DNA of 64,000 nt from Enterobacteriaceae bacterium UBA7338 (GTDB lineage Bacteria > Pseudomonadota > Gammaproteobacteria > Enterobacterales > Enterobacteriaceae), in assembly GCA_002480085.1 (NCBI GenBank), contig DKPJ01000011.1, positions 1 through 64,000 on the forward strand, read 5' to 3'. This document shows positions 1 to 10,100 of the stretch, piece after piece. Position numbers and translations under genes: made by a program. The notes below the pieces were generated by a model. The model had not been told where the DNA came from. It searched no databases and worked only from the letters and a program-made list of their open reading frames with translations. Position 1 is the first letter of the stretch, and every line of letters begins with the position of its first letter.

Positions 1-30
1 GGCCTTATCCGGCCTACAAGGGCTGGGTGC
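1..30. repeat. Partial REP-like element at the window edge
   Basis: The reverse complement reads GTAGGCCGGATAAGG, the usual core of an enterobacterial REP (repetitive extragenic palindrome) unit. Only part of it lies in the window, so its pairing arm cannot be seen. It sits just beyond the infA terminator, a typical extragenic location. Confidence 0.55.
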
Positions 31-48
31 CACCAACGATTACGGCAA

Positions 49-80
49 TAAAAAAGGCCGGGAATTTTCCCGGCCTTTTA
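49..80 (-). terminator. Intrinsic terminator of infA
   Basis: A 7-bp G/C stem, GGCCGGG (56-62) with CCCGGCC (69-75), is flanked by an A run on the left and a T run on the right. It lies about 45 bases past the infA stop and could work in both directions. Confidence 0.85.
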
Positions 81-121
81 CGATTTATACTCTGTGCCAT
101 TACCGCACAGCAGCGATGCGA

Positions 122-340
122 TTAGCGACTACGGAAGACAATGCGGCCTTTGCTCAGGTCGTACGGGGTCAGCTCAACAGTCACTTTGTCGCCCGTCAGA
201 ATGCGGATATAGTTTTTACGCATTTTACCGGAGATATGCGCAGTTACCACGTGACCGTTTTCCAGTTCTACGCGAAACATGGTATTAGGCAACGTATCAA
301 GTACGGTACCCTGCATTTCAATATTGTCTTCTTTGGCCAT
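122..340 (-). CDS. infA: Translation initiation factor IF-1
   Basis: IF-1 occupies the ribosomal A site on the 30S subunit and supports IF-2 and IF-3 during initiation. The 72-residue product has the expected family length, a single OB-fold. It begins MAKEDNIEMQG and ends with the basic KGRIVFRSR tail characteristic of enterobacterial IF-1. It is the last gene of a minus-strand series (trxB, cydD, cydC, aat, infA) and is followed by a strong terminator. The same neighbour, aat, is found in E. coli. A long leader of roughly 250 bases separates it from aat, so it probably has its own promoter. Confidence 0.98.
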   Translation of the reverse strand: MAKEDNIEMQGTVLDTLPNTMFRVELENGHVVTAHISGKMRKNYIRILTGDKVTVELTPYDLSKGRIVFRSR

Positions 341-584
341 CTAGTCCTCGGGGGTATCACTACCAAAATTTTTTGAACCGGCAAGATAATGCCGAAGTTC
401 GTCTGTTAAGTAAAGATTTGTGCTGATAAAACGCAGCAAAGTAACCTTGGCGTATTGCCCTCGCGCCAGCGAAGTGGCGCAAAAAAAGCGCAAACCTAAA
501 GGGGAGCGATAAGATAAACGATGGGCGTTACCTGATTCGAGCTATTCCCAAGCGGCGGCGGGGCAACAGGCAGAAGCTACTCTG

Positions 585-630
585 TGCCGCTATTATAACA
601 CTCTGAGAGAAAATATGCCGAAAACATTCA
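585..630 (-). promoter_or_regulatory. Candidate infA promoter
   Basis: On the minus strand a perfect TATAAT lies at 597-592, just downstream of the end of aat and pointing to infA. No good -35 hexamer is seen 16-18 bases upstream. A start here would give infA an untranslated leader of about 245 bases. E. coli infA is known to have more than one promoter. This call is inference from the -10 element. Confidence 0.4.
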
Positions 631-1332
631 TTGGGCTGGCGTAAATAAGGTGCGCGGCAGCCAACAGCGTGGGGAGAGCGGCCGATGACGCAGGCGATCG
701 AGATGCTGAAGGTATTCCCGACGCGGCATTTCGCCCACGCCCAGCGAGGCGGTATGCTCGTTCAATACCTGGCAGTCGATCAGCTCGCCCCCCTGACGTA
801 AGAACTCGGCGCAGAACACCAGCAGGGCAGTCTTGGAGGCGTTGACCCGGCGGCTAAACATCGATTCACCGCAGAACAGCGCCCCCTGGGCGACGCCGTA
901 CATCCCGCCGACCAGCTCGTCTCCCTCCCAGACTTCGATAGAGTGGGCATGGCCCAGCTCGTGCAGACGATGGTAGGCCAGCACCACGGCGGGGGTGATC
1001 CATGTCCCTTCATGGCGATCGGCAGCACAGCCGTCAATCACCCGGCCAAAATCGTGGTTTAGCGTCACGCGGTAGGGCGAGTTTTTATGAAAGCGCTTCA
1101 TGCTGCGGCTAACGTGAAAGCGGTCAGGCCACAGCACCGCTCTGGGATCGGGAGACCACCAGAGGATCGGATCGCCAGGGGAAAACCAGGGGAAAATGCC
1201 CCGCTGATAGGCCATCAGCAGGCGAGCCGGACTGAGATCGCCTCCCAGCGCCAGCAGTCCGTTGGGTTCACGCAGCGCCCCTTCCGGGGAGGGAAAAGCA
1301 AGAGAGTGATGAGATAGCTGAACCAGGCGCAT
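628..1332 (-). CDS. aat: Leucyl/phenylalanyl-tRNA--protein transferase
   Basis: This cytoplasmic enzyme moves Leu or Phe from aminoacyl-tRNA to the N-terminal Arg or Lys of proteins, marking them for the ClpS/ClpAP N-end rule pathway. The 234-residue product matches the E. coli length. It contains the family signatures near the N-terminus (FPSPEGALREPNGLLALGG, then YQRGIFPWFSPGDPILWWSP) and the later CQVLNEHTASLG segment. The start was set at MRLVQLS, as in E. coli; an in-frame ATG six codons upstream would add MRSVVA and is less likely. It follows cydC on the same strand with a gap of about 70 bases. Confidence 0.96.
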   Translation of the reverse strand: MRLVQLSHHSLAFPSPEGALREPNGLLALGGDLSPARLLMAYQRGIFPWFSPGDPILWWSPDPRAVLWPDRFHVSRSMKRFHKNSPYRVTLNHDFGRVIDGCAADRHEGTWITPAVVLAYHRLHELGHAHSIEVWEGDELVGGMYGVAQGALFCGESMFSRRVNASKTALLVFCAEFLRQGGELIDCQVLNEHTASLGVGEMPRREYLQHLDRLRHRPLSPRCWLPRTLFTPAQ

Positions 1333-1401
1333 GGCGACAACGCTCCGCAACGCAACAATGATTGATCCATAGAGCCAGGCACCCGGTGCCTGGTCAGTCG
1401 T

Positions 1402-3123
1402 CTACAGCCGTTGCTTAAACTGGTAATAACGCCCCTGTTTGGCCAGTAACGCTGTGTGATTACCTTGCTCAATTATTTGACCATTGTCCATCACAATAAT
1501 GCGATCGAAGCGTGATAATCCACGCAGACGGTGGGTGACCATCAGCACGGTTTTGCCCACGGTAACGCGTTCAAGTAAATCAAGAATTTGGCTCTCGGTG
1601 GTCGCGTCCAGCCCCTCGGTAGGCTCGTCCAGCAGCAGCAGCGGGGCATCATGCAGCAGCGCCCGCGCCACCGCCAGCCGCCGCAGTTCGCCGCCCGAGA
1701 GCTGACGGCCGCCTTCACCGAGCCAGCTGTTCAGCCCGCTCTCCTCCAGCAGCTTCTCCAGCCCTACCTGAGCGAGTACCGCCGCCAGGGTTTCATCCGT
1801 TGCCGTGGGTAAGGCTAACAGCAGGTTGTCGCGCAGGGTGGCGCTAAACAGATGCACCCGCTGGGGCACGACGCTGATGGACGCACGCAGAGCCGGCTCG
1901 CTCAGGGAGGAAAGCGGCTGATCGTTAATGACGATCTCGCCCGCAGTAGGATCCCAGGCGCGAGTCAGCAACTGCAGAAGCGTGGATTTACCGCAGCCGG
2001 TGCGGCCCAGAATAGCGACATGCTCTCCGGCATTAACCTGTAACGATATGCCGTCCAGCGCCTTCTGCGGCTGCTGGGGATAGCTAAAGCTCACGTTATC
2101 GAGGGTCAGCGCCACCTGCGCAGGGGTTGGCGTCTGGCTATCGCTGAAGCGCACCTCGGGTGGATACTCGGTAATCTGGGTGATGCGCACCGCCGAGGCG
2201 ATGACCTGGCCCAGATGCTGGAAAGCGCCCGTTACCGGTACCAGCGCCTCAAAGGCGGCCAGCGCACAGAAGACAAACAGAGCGATCAGCGCACCCGGCT
2301 GGGTATCGTCCCCAACGCCGCCCGCCGCCAGCCACAGCATGGCGAGCACGGCGACCGCGTTGATCAGCAGCATCACCGCCTGCGACAGCGCGGTAAGCTC
2401 TGACTGACGACGCTGGGCGTCGTGCCAGCTCAGCTCGGTGTTCTCCATCTGCGCACGATAGCGCGCGCTTGCGCCGAAAATCGTCAGCTCCGCCTGGCCC
2501 TGCAGCCAGCTGGTGACCTGCTGGCGGTACTCGCCACGCAGGGTGGTCAGCTTCTCGCCGGTGGGCTTACCGGCGCGATAGAACAGGGGAGGGAGCAGCA
2601 GCAGCGTCAGCAGCATAATGCCGCCGAGGGTCAATGCCAGCGTCACATCGAGAATGCTCAGGCCGATGGTCACCACCACGATAGTAATCAGCGCCCCCAC
2701 CAGCGGGGAGATCACCCGCAGGTAGAGATGATCCAGGGTATCCACGTCCGCCACGATGCGGTTAAGCAGCTCGCCCTGGCGAAAGCGTGCCAGCCCGGCG
2801 GGGGAGAGAGGCAGCAGCTTGCTGAAGGTCGAGACGCGCAGGTGCTGAAGCACCCGGAAGGTGGCGTCGTGACTCACCAGCCGCTCAAAGTAGCGCCCTG
2901 CGGTGCGGGTAATCGCCGCGCCGCGCACCCCGGCGGCGGGCAGCATGTAGTTGAAGCTGTACAGCCCGCTCACGCCCACCACCGCCGAGGCGGAGAGGAA
3001 CCAGCCCGAGAGGGTGATCAGCCCAATGCTCGCCAGCAGGGTAACGATCGCCAGCACGACGCCCAGCGTCAGCAGCCAGAAATGGCGCTTGTAGAGCGCA
3101 AGAAAAGGGATAAGCGCGCGCAT
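1402..3123 (-). CDS. cydC: Heterodimeric thiol/heme ABC exporter subunit CydC
   Basis: CydC pairs with CydD in an inner-membrane ABC transporter needed to assemble cytochrome bd oxidase and periplasmic cytochromes. Glutathione/cysteine export and heme handling are both described for it. The 573-residue product has an N-terminal six-helix transmembrane domain (about 1-310). Its C-terminal ATPase domain shows Walker A GRTGCGKS, signature LSGGELRR and Walker B LLLLDEPTEGLD. Its ATG abuts the cydD stop with no intervening base, so the two are translationally coupled. Confidence 0.97.
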   Translation of the reverse strand: MRALIPFLALYKRHFWLLTLGVVLAIVTLLASIGLITLSGWFLSASAVVGVSGLYSFNYMLPAAGVRGAAITRTAGRYFERLVSHDATFRVLQHLRVSTFSKLLPLSPAGLARFRQGELLNRIVADVDTLDHLYLRVISPLVGALITIVVVTIGLSILDVTLALTLGGIMLLTLLLLPPLFYRAGKPTGEKLTTLRGEYRQQVTSWLQGQAELTIFGASARYRAQMENTELSWHDAQRRQSELTALSQAVMLLINAVAVLAMLWLAAGGVGDDTQPGALIALFVFCALAAFEALVPVTGAFQHLGQVIASAVRITQITEYPPEVRFSDSQTPTPAQVALTLDNVSFSYPQQPQKALDGISLQVNAGEHVAILGRTGCGKSTLLQLLTRAWDPTAGEIVINDQPLSSLSEPALRASISVVPQRVHLFSATLRDNLLLALPTATDETLAAVLAQVGLEKLLEESGLNSWLGEGGRQLSGGELRRLAVARALLHDAPLLLLDEPTEGLDATTESQILDLLERVTVGKTVLMVTHRLRGLSRFDRIIVMDNGQIIEQGNHTALLAKQGRYYQFKQRL

Positions 3124-4890
3124 TTAAATCTCCTCCTGACGGTGGGCAAGCAGGGCGGCAAAGGCGCCGTTGGCGGCGGAAAGCTCGGCAAAGGTACCCT
3201 GTTCAACAATCGAACCATTCTGCATCACCCAGACGGCGTCCCAGTCGGCAAGCCCCTCCAGCTGGTGGGTGACCATCAGCGTGGTCTGGCGCAGGGAGGC
3301 GGCGTTTAACGCCTGCATCACGCGCTGTTCGCTGTGGGCATCCAGGCTGGCGGCAGGCTCATCCAGCAGCAGCAGCTGGCATGGGTTGAGCAGGGCGCGC
3401 GCCACCGCCACCCGCTGGGCCTGACCCACGGAGAGCCGGGCGGCCTGGTCGCCAACCGGGGTGTCGATCCCCTGCGGCAGCAGCGGCAAAAATTCGCTGA
3501 CCCAGGCGCTGTCCAGCGCGGCATTCAGCTCTGCTTCGCTGGCGTCAGGCCGCGCCAGCAGCACGTTTTCACGCAGCGTGGCCGCCGGAAGCTGCGGGTT
3601 TTGCCCCACCCAGCTCAGGCGCTGCCGCCAGGCCTCCGGGTTGAGATCGCGCAGCTCGGTACCGTTAACCTGCAACGAACCCCGGTAAGAGAGAAAGCCG
3701 GAGAGGGTATTGATCAGCGAGCTTTTGCCCGAGCCGCTCTGCCCCACCAGCACCACGCGCTGCCCGGCGGCAAGGGTAAAGTTGAGCGGACCGGCCAGCA
3801 CCGCGCCTTCCGGCGAGGTGATCCAGAGATCGCTGGCGCAAACGCTAATGCCGTTGCTGTCGTCAGGCAGCGCTTCGCCACCCTCAGGATGGGCCAGCGG
3901 CGTCTCGAGAAAGGTCTTCAGGCTATCCGCCGCGCCGACGGCCTGCGCTTTCGCATGGTAGAAGGTGCCTAAATCACGCAGCGGCTGGAAAAACTCCGGG
4001 GCCAGGATCAGCGCCAGGAAACCGGCAAACAGCGTTACCCCGGTACCGTAGTGGCCGAAGTTCAGCTCGCCCAGGTAGGAGAAGCCAAAGTAAACCGCCA
4101 CCAGCGCGATGGAGAGCGAGGTGAAAAACTCCAGCACGCCGGAGGAGAGGAAGGCGAGGCGCAGCACCTCCATGGTACGGCTGCGAAAATCTTCTGACGC
4201 TTTACGGATATTGTCCGTCTCTGCCGCGCCGCGGCCAAAAATACGCAGCGTCTCCATCCCCCGCAGGCGATCGAGAAAGTGACCGCTCAGGCGGGCCAGC
4301 GCCTTGAAGTTGCGACGGTTAGCGTCGGCAGCACCCATGCCCACCATTGCCATAAAGGTGGGGATCAGCGGGGCCGTCGCCAGCAGGATCAGCGCGGCAG
4401 CCCAGTTAAAGGGGAAGATCACAATCACGATCAGCAGCGGCACGCTCACCGCCAGCGCCATCTGCGGCAGGTAGCGGGCATAGTAGTCATGCATATCGTC
4501 AATCTGCTCAAGGATCAGCGTTGCCCAGCTGCCCGCCGGTCGCCCCTGGATCCACGCTGGCCCCGCCTGCTGTAGGCGATCAAGCACCTGGCGGCGAATT
4601 TCATACCGGATGTGCAGCCCCGCATGAAAGCCAACCCGCTCACGCAGCCAGACTACCCAGGCGCGCAGCACAAACACCAGCACCAGCTGGATAAAGGGCA
4701 GCAGCAGCGCCTCGCGCGGAATATTTTCCATGATTAGATGGTTGAGTATGCGCGCCAGCAGCCAGGCCTGGGCGACAATCAGCAGACCGCTCGCCAGGCC
4801 GAGCAGGCGTGACACCAGCAGCCAACGGCGGGAGAAAATACTTTGCTGTTTTAACCAGCGGGTTAATTCTTGTTGACGGGTTTTATTCAT
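3124..4890 (-). CDS. cydD: Heterodimeric thiol/heme ABC exporter subunit CydD
   Basis: This is the partner half of the CydDC exporter. The 588-residue product matches the E. coli length. It has an N-terminal transmembrane domain followed by an ATPase domain with Walker A GQSGSGKS, signature LSVGQAQR and Walker B LLLLDEPAASLD. The signature motif has V where the canonical LSGGQ has G, which agrees with my recollection of E. coli CydD. It is the first gene of the cydDC pair, about 110 bases downstream of trxB, with the trxB terminator in between. Confidence 0.97.
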   Translation of the reverse strand: MNKTRQQELTRWLKQQSIFSRRWLLVSRLLGLASGLLIVAQAWLLARILNHLIMENIPREALLLPFIQLVLVFVLRAWVVWLRERVGFHAGLHIRYEIRRQVLDRLQQAGPAWIQGRPAGSWATLILEQIDDMHDYYARYLPQMALAVSVPLLIVIVIFPFNWAAALILLATAPLIPTFMAMVGMGAADANRRNFKALARLSGHFLDRLRGMETLRIFGRGAAETDNIRKASEDFRSRTMEVLRLAFLSSGVLEFFTSLSIALVAVYFGFSYLGELNFGHYGTGVTLFAGFLALILAPEFFQPLRDLGTFYHAKAQAVGAADSLKTFLETPLAHPEGGEALPDDSNGISVCASDLWITSPEGAVLAGPLNFTLAAGQRVVLVGQSGSGKSSLINTLSGFLSYRGSLQVNGTELRDLNPEAWRQRLSWVGQNPQLPAATLRENVLLARPDASEAELNAALDSAWVSEFLPLLPQGIDTPVGDQAARLSVGQAQRVAVARALLNPCQLLLLDEPAASLDAHSEQRVMQALNAASLRQTTLMVTHQLEGLADWDAVWVMQNGSIVEQGTFAELSAANGAFAALLAHRQEEI

Positions 4891-4949
4891 TGCGCGCTTA
4901 GCAGGTGGCCTGTCAGATTTTTGAGCTGCGCAATGTTACAACGGGACAA

Positions 4950-4980
4950 AAATAAAGGCGACTTATAGTCGCCTTTTTTA
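4950..4980 (-). terminator. Intrinsic terminator between trxB and cydD
   Basis: The stem GGCGACT (4957-4963) pairs with AGTCGCC (4967-4973), flanked by A and T tracts. It lies just past the trxB stop on the minus strand, so it should separate trxB transcription from cydDC. Confidence 0.8.
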
Positions 4981-5003
4981 CCTTTGTTACTGACTTGTAA
5001 AGA

Positions 5004-5972
5004 TTATTTAACTGCTTCAGCCAGTCCGTCGAGATAGCGCTCTGCGTCGAGCGCGGCCATGCAGCCGGTGCCCGCAGAGGTGATCGCCTGACGGTAGATG
5101 TGGTCCATGACGTCCCCGGCGGCAAAGACGCCCGGGATGCTGGTCTGGGTAGCGTTGCCGTGAATACCCGACTGCACTTTGATGTAGCCGTTTTCCAGCT
5201 CCAGCTGACCATCAAAAATCGCCGTGTTCGGGCTGTGGCCGATAGCCACGAACAGCCCCGCAACCTCTAACGACTCAACGTTATCGGCATTCTGCGTATC
5301 GCGCAGGCGCAGGCCGCTCACGCCCATCTGATCGCCGGTCACCTCTTCCAGCGTGCGGTGGGTGTGCAGCACGATGTTGCCGCTGGCCACTTTGTCCATC
5401 AGGCGTTTGATGAGGATCTTCTCCGCGCGGAAGGTGTCGCGACGGTGGATCAGGTGCACCTCAGAGGCGATGTTCGCCAGGTAGAGCGCTTCCTCAACTG
5501 CGGTGTTGCCGCCGCCGATGACCGCCACTTTCTGGTTACGGTAGAAGAAGCCGTCGCAGGTGGCGCAGGCGGAGACGCCGCGGCCTTTAAACGCCTCTTC
5601 TGACGGCAGGCCGAGGTAACGGGCAGACGCGCCGGTTGCTACGATCAGCGCATCGCAGGTGTACTCACCGCTGTCGCCGGTCAGGCGGAATGGCCGAGTC
5701 TGCAGATCGACCTTGCTGATGTGGTCAAACAGAATTTCAGTCTCAAACTTCGCCGCGTGCTCGTGCATACGCTCCATCAGCAGCGGACCTGTGAGATCGT
5801 GCGGATCGCCCGGCCAGTTTTCCACTTCGGTGGTGGTAGTAAGCTGACCGCCTTTTTCCATACCGGTCACCAGGACCGGCTGGAGGTTAGCGCGTGCGGC
5901 ATAGACCGCGGCGGTGTAGCCGGCAGGTCCAGAACCAAGAATAAGCAGCTTAGTATGTTTAGCTGTGCCCAT
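5004..5972 (-). CDS. trxB: Thioredoxin-disulfide reductase
   Basis: This FAD enzyme uses NADPH to reduce thioredoxin and is central to cytoplasmic thiol balance. The 322-residue product carries the FAD-binding GSGPAGYTAAVYAAR near residue 14, the redox-active CATC (in SACATCDGFF), the NADPH-binding GGGNTAVEEA and the C-terminal FAVGDV-type segment (FAAGDVMD). The start was placed at MGTAKHTK, preceded by GGGGA eight bases upstream. An upstream in-frame ATG would add 32 residues without homology to the family. It is divergent from lrp, as in E. coli. Confidence 0.98.
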   Translation of the reverse strand: MGTAKHTKLLILGSGPAGYTAAVYAARANLQPVLVTGMEKGGQLTTTTEVENWPGDPHDLTGPLLMERMHEHAAKFETEILFDHISKVDLQTRPFRLTGDSGEYTCDALIVATGASARYLGLPSEEAFKGRGVSACATCDGFFYRNQKVAVIGGGNTAVEEALYLANIASEVHLIHRRDTFRAEKILIKRLMDKVASGNIVLHTHRTLEEVTGDQMGVSGLRLRDTQNADNVESLEVAGLFVAIGHSPNTAIFDGQLELENGYIKVQSGIHGNATQTSIPGVFAAGDVMDHIYRQAITSAGTGCMAALDAERYLDGLAEAVK

Positions 5973-6486
5973 GAGATCCCCATAGTTGGTGGCAGACAAT
6001 GGGCTGGATTGTAGGGAATTTACGGCGGTAAAAAAAGGGCACGGCAGTTTTGTTAACGATATGTGCAATAGGCGGGGCCAATAATCTACAACCTTTCATT
6101 TATTGCGACCATAACTAATTCTACTGAAATTGGTAGTTTTATAAGAAGATTACATGAGTTTTAGGCAGGGTCGATGATGAATATCTGGCATGTTGTACTA
6201 AAAAAAGATGTTTTACTTTGACAATCCGCTGCGCATTTGCGAAAACATTCGAAGAAGACAAGAGCAGCGCTTCGCGTGTGGGACAAAATTATTTACAAGG
6301 GCGTGGACAGACACCCTTTGCAATCTCACCGGCTGCGCCTGGCAACCGTCTTCTTAATGCAGGCCCCCAGTATGCTCCGCGCAAATAATGATAATGCGGA
6401 ACGTATGGCGACGGGCAAAGACTCTGAACAGTGAAGTGCACAGGGTCAAGACAGGAGTAGGGAAGGAATACAGAGAGACAATAATA
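5973..6486. other. Divergent trxB-lrp intergenic region
   Basis: These 514 bases hold no convincing gene. The right part should contain the lrp promoter and long leader: E. coli lrp starts about 267 bases upstream of its ATG, which corresponds to about 6220 here. A TTGACA lies at 6218-6223, but no good -10 follows at 17 bases. The AT-rich block at about 6100-6220 would suit Lrp or H-NS binding. In-frame extension of lrp upstream of 6487 is possible but is not supported by family length. Confidence 0.5.
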
Positions 6487-6981
6487 ATGGTAGATAGCAA
6501 AAAGCGCCCTGGCAAAGATCTCGACCGCATCGATCGTAACATTCTGAATGAATTGCAGAAGGATGGGCGCATCTCTAACGTCGAGCTTTCAAAGCGAGTG
6601 GGACTTTCTCCGACGCCGTGCCTTGAGCGTGTGCGCCGACTGGAAAGACAGGGTTTTATTCAGGGCTATACAGCGCTGCTGAACCCGCATTATCTGGATG
6701 CATCACTTCTGGTATTTGTTGAGATTACTCTGAATCGCGGCGCACCGGACGTGTTTGAGCAATTTAACGCCGCAGTACAAAAACTTGAAGAGATTCAAGA
6801 GTGTCATCTGGTCTCCGGTGATTTCGACTACCTGTTGAAAACCCGCGTGCCGGATATGTCGGCCTACCGCAAACTGCTGGGTGAAACCCTGCTGCGTCTG
6901 CCGGGCGTCAACGACACGCGTACCTATGTGGTGATGGAAGAGGTCAAACAGAGTAATCGTCTGGTTATTAAAACCCGCTAA
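6487..6981 (+). CDS. lrp: Leucine-responsive transcriptional regulator
   Basis: Lrp is a global regulator of amino-acid metabolism, transport and pili whose DNA binding is modulated by leucine. The 164-residue product has the E. coli length. Its N-terminal helix-turn-helix includes NELQKDGRISNVELSKRVGL, and the C-terminal RAM/AsnC ligand domain starts after residue 60. The start MVDSKKRPG follows the upstream AT-rich leader; the 33 extra codons open upstream are not part of the family. It lies upstream of ftsK, as in E. coli. Confidence 0.98.
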   Translation: MVDSKKRPGKDLDRIDRNILNELQKDGRISNVELSKRVGLSPTPCLERVRRLERQGFIQGYTALLNPHYLDASLLVFVEITLNRGAPDVFEQFNAAVQKLEEIQECHLVSGDFDYLLKTRVPDMSAYRKLLGETLLRLPGVNDTRTYVVMEEVKQSNRLVIKTR

Positions 6982-7101
6982 CACGGAACAGGTGCAAAAT
7001 CGACGCAGTTTGATTACACTCCTGGTAATCCATACAGCAGCAGTGTCGGGGCAACCTGACACTGTTCTCCGTTTTAGCAACAAGGACCTGGAGAGCCTTT
7101 C

Positions 7102-10100
7102 TTGAGCCAGGAATATACTGAAGACAAAGAAGTCACACTAACCAAGTTAAGCAGCGGACGCCGGCTCCTTGAGGCGTTACTGATACTTGTCGCCCTTTTT
7201 GCAGTCTGGCTGATGGTCGCGCTGCTCAGCTTCAACCCTTCCGATCCCAGCTGGTCACAAACCGCATGGCATGAGCCTATCCATAATCTGGGTGGCGCGC
7301 CGGGGGCGTGGCTTGCCGATACGCTATTTTTCATCTTTGGGGTCATGGCCTACACCATCCCAGTGATGATCGTCGGCGGCTGCTGGTTCGCCTGGCGGCA
7401 CCGCACCAATGATGACTACATCGACTACTTCGCCGTCTCGCTGCGCCTGATTGGCGTGCTGGCGCTGATCCTCACCTCCTGCGGGCTGGCGGCCATCAAC
7501 GCCGATGATATCTGGTACTTTGCCTCCGGCGGCGTGATTGGCAGCCTGCTCAGCACCACCATGATGCCGCTGCTGCACAGCAGTGGGGGCACAATCGCGC
7601 TGCTCTGCGTCTGGGCTGCCGGACTGACGCTGTTTACCGGCTGGTCCTGGGTCAGCATCGCCGAGAAAATCGGTAGCGTGCTGCTCAATATTCTGACCTT
7701 CGCCAGCAACCGTACCCGCCGGGATGACACCTGGGTCGATGACGAAGAGTACGAAGACGATGAAGAGTACGACGACGAACCGGCTGCGCAGCGGCGCGAG
7801 TCTCGCCGTACCCGCATCATGCGTGGTGTGCTGGCCCGCCGTAAGCGCGTGGCAGAGAAGTTTGCCAACCCGCTGGGGCGTAAAACCGATGAGGCGCTCT
7901 TCTCGGGCCGCCGTATGGACGACGACGAAGAGGTGCAGTATAGCGCTCGGGGCGTAGCCGCCGATCCGAACGACGTGCTCTTCTCCGGCCATCGCGCGAC
8001 CCAGGGGGAGCAGTATGACGAGTACGATCCGCTGCTGAGCGGCCCGAGCGTGGCTGAACCGCTTGCTGCCGCCGCGCTGGCAACCGCCGATGCCCAGGCG
8101 CATATTGCGCCGTCGCAGCCGGTCATGCCGACGCCGCCGGTGACCCACACAACCCCGATCCCGGCCGCAGCAATGCAGTCTGTGCCAGTACCTGAAGCCC
8201 AATGGCAGCCTGCCGCTCCTGAGCCACAGCAGCACTATGTTCCGCCGATGCAGGCGCAGAATCCACCCGAGATGCATGTCGCCAGCGTCGCGCCGCAGCC
8301 TGAGCCTGTCTGGCCCCAGGAGCCAGCCTGGTCACCAGAGCCTGCCTGGCAGCCGGAGCCGGTAGGCGTTATGCCGGAGTCTGTCGCGCCTGAACCAGAG
8401 CCGGAGCCGGAGGAAGAGGTTAAGCATACCCGTCCGCCGCTCTACTATTTTGAAGAGGTTGAAGAGCGACGCGCCCGTGAACGCGAGCAGCTTGCCGCCT
8501 GGTACCAGCCTGTTCCGGAACCGGCTGCGCCAGAGTCGGTTGCCCCTGCACCTGCCGCGCCTGCGATGACGCCGCCGCCGGTAGCAGAGCCGACCTTTGC
8601 CCCGGCTGCTCCTGATGTTAAACAGGCGGCGGCAGCGGTGACTACGGCTGCCGCGTCCGCTGCGGCTGCACCTGCTTTCGGCCTGGCCGACGGCGGTGCG
8701 CCGCGTCCGCAGGTCAAAGAGGGTATTGGTCCACAGCTGCCGCGCCCGAACCGGGTACGCGTGCCGACCCGCCGTGAGCTGGCCTCCTACGGAATTAAGC
8801 TACCTTCGCAGCGTATCGCTGAGGAGCGTGCCGCTCGTGAAGCTGAGCGTCAGCAGCCTGACGCCTTTAGCGATGATGAAGCCGATACGCTGCATCAGGA
8901 CGAGCTGGCGCGCCAGTTTGCCGCCTCCCAGCAGTCGCGCTATGGCGAAGAGTATCAGCATGAGGCTCACGCTGAGGCATTGCAGGAGAACAGATGGCAG
9001 GATGATGAGGACGATGCCGCCGAAGCGGAACTGGCCCGCCAGTTTGCCGCCTCGCAGCAGCAGCGCTATTCAACTGAGCAGCCGCCGTCGGCAAACCCGT
9101 TCTCGCTGGCCGACTTTGAATTTTCCCCAATGAAAACGCTGGTGGACGATGGTCCGAGCGAGCCGCTCTTTACGCTGCCGCCGGAAGAGCCTGCCCAGCC
9201 GTCGGCTCCTGTTCCACCGCCGCAGCCGCACTACCAGCAGCCTGCCGCGCCGGTACAGCATCAGCCACAGCCGCACTATCAGCAGCCTGTGGCCCCTGCG
9301 CCAGTTCAACAGCACTATCAGCAGCCTGCTGCGCCGGTACAGCAGCCGCAGCCGCACTATCAACCTGCGCATCAGCCCGCCGCCGCGCCCGTAGCGCCGC
9401 AGCCCGCTGTGCAGGAGAGCCTGATCCATCCGCTGCTGATGCGTAACGGCGACAGCCGCCCAACGCAGCGACCAACCACGCCGCTGCCGTCGCTGGATCT
9501 GCTGACCCAGCCGCCGTCAGAGGTGGAGCCGGTAGATACCTTTGCCCTGGAGCAGATGGCGCGCCTGGTCGAGGCTCGCCTGAACGATTTCCGCATCAAG
9601 GCTGACGTGGTGAACTACTCGCCGGGACCGGTGATCACCCGTTTCGAGCTTAACCTGGCACCGGGCGTGAAAGCGGCGCGTATCTCTAACCTCTCCCGCG
9701 ATCTGGCCCGCTCTCTGTCAACGGTGGCCGTCCGCGTGGTGGAAGTGATCCCCGGCAAGCCTTACGTGGGCCTGGAGCTGCCGAATAAAAAACGCCAGAC
9801 CGTCTACCTGCGTGAGGTGCTGGACTGCGCCAAATTCCGCGAAAGCCCGTCACCGCTGACCGTGGTACTGGGGAAAGATATTGCGGGCGATCCGATTATT
9901 GCCGACCTGGCTAAAATGCCGCACCTGCTGGTAGCGGGTACCACCGGTTCGGGTAAATCGGTAGGGGTCAACGCCATGATCCTCAGCATGCTCTATAAAG
10001 CACGACCGGAAGACGTGAGATTTATCATGATCGACCCGAAAATGCTGGAGCTGTCGGTCTATGAGGGCATTCCCCATCTGCTGACCGAGGTGGTCACCGA

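Noticed and set aside
2422..3309. Open frame of 295 codons opposite cydC/cydD
   Set aside because: It is composed of glutamine, histidine and arginine runs typical of an antisense shadow; both genes on the other strand are well conserved.
6388..6486. 33-residue N-terminal extension of Lrp
   Set aside because: The family starts at MVDSKKRPG with 164 residues; the upstream codons are leader sequence.
7040..7062. Hairpin AGTGTC...GACACT between lrp and ftsK as a terminator
   Set aside because: The loop is large and no T run follows directly, so termination is doubtful.
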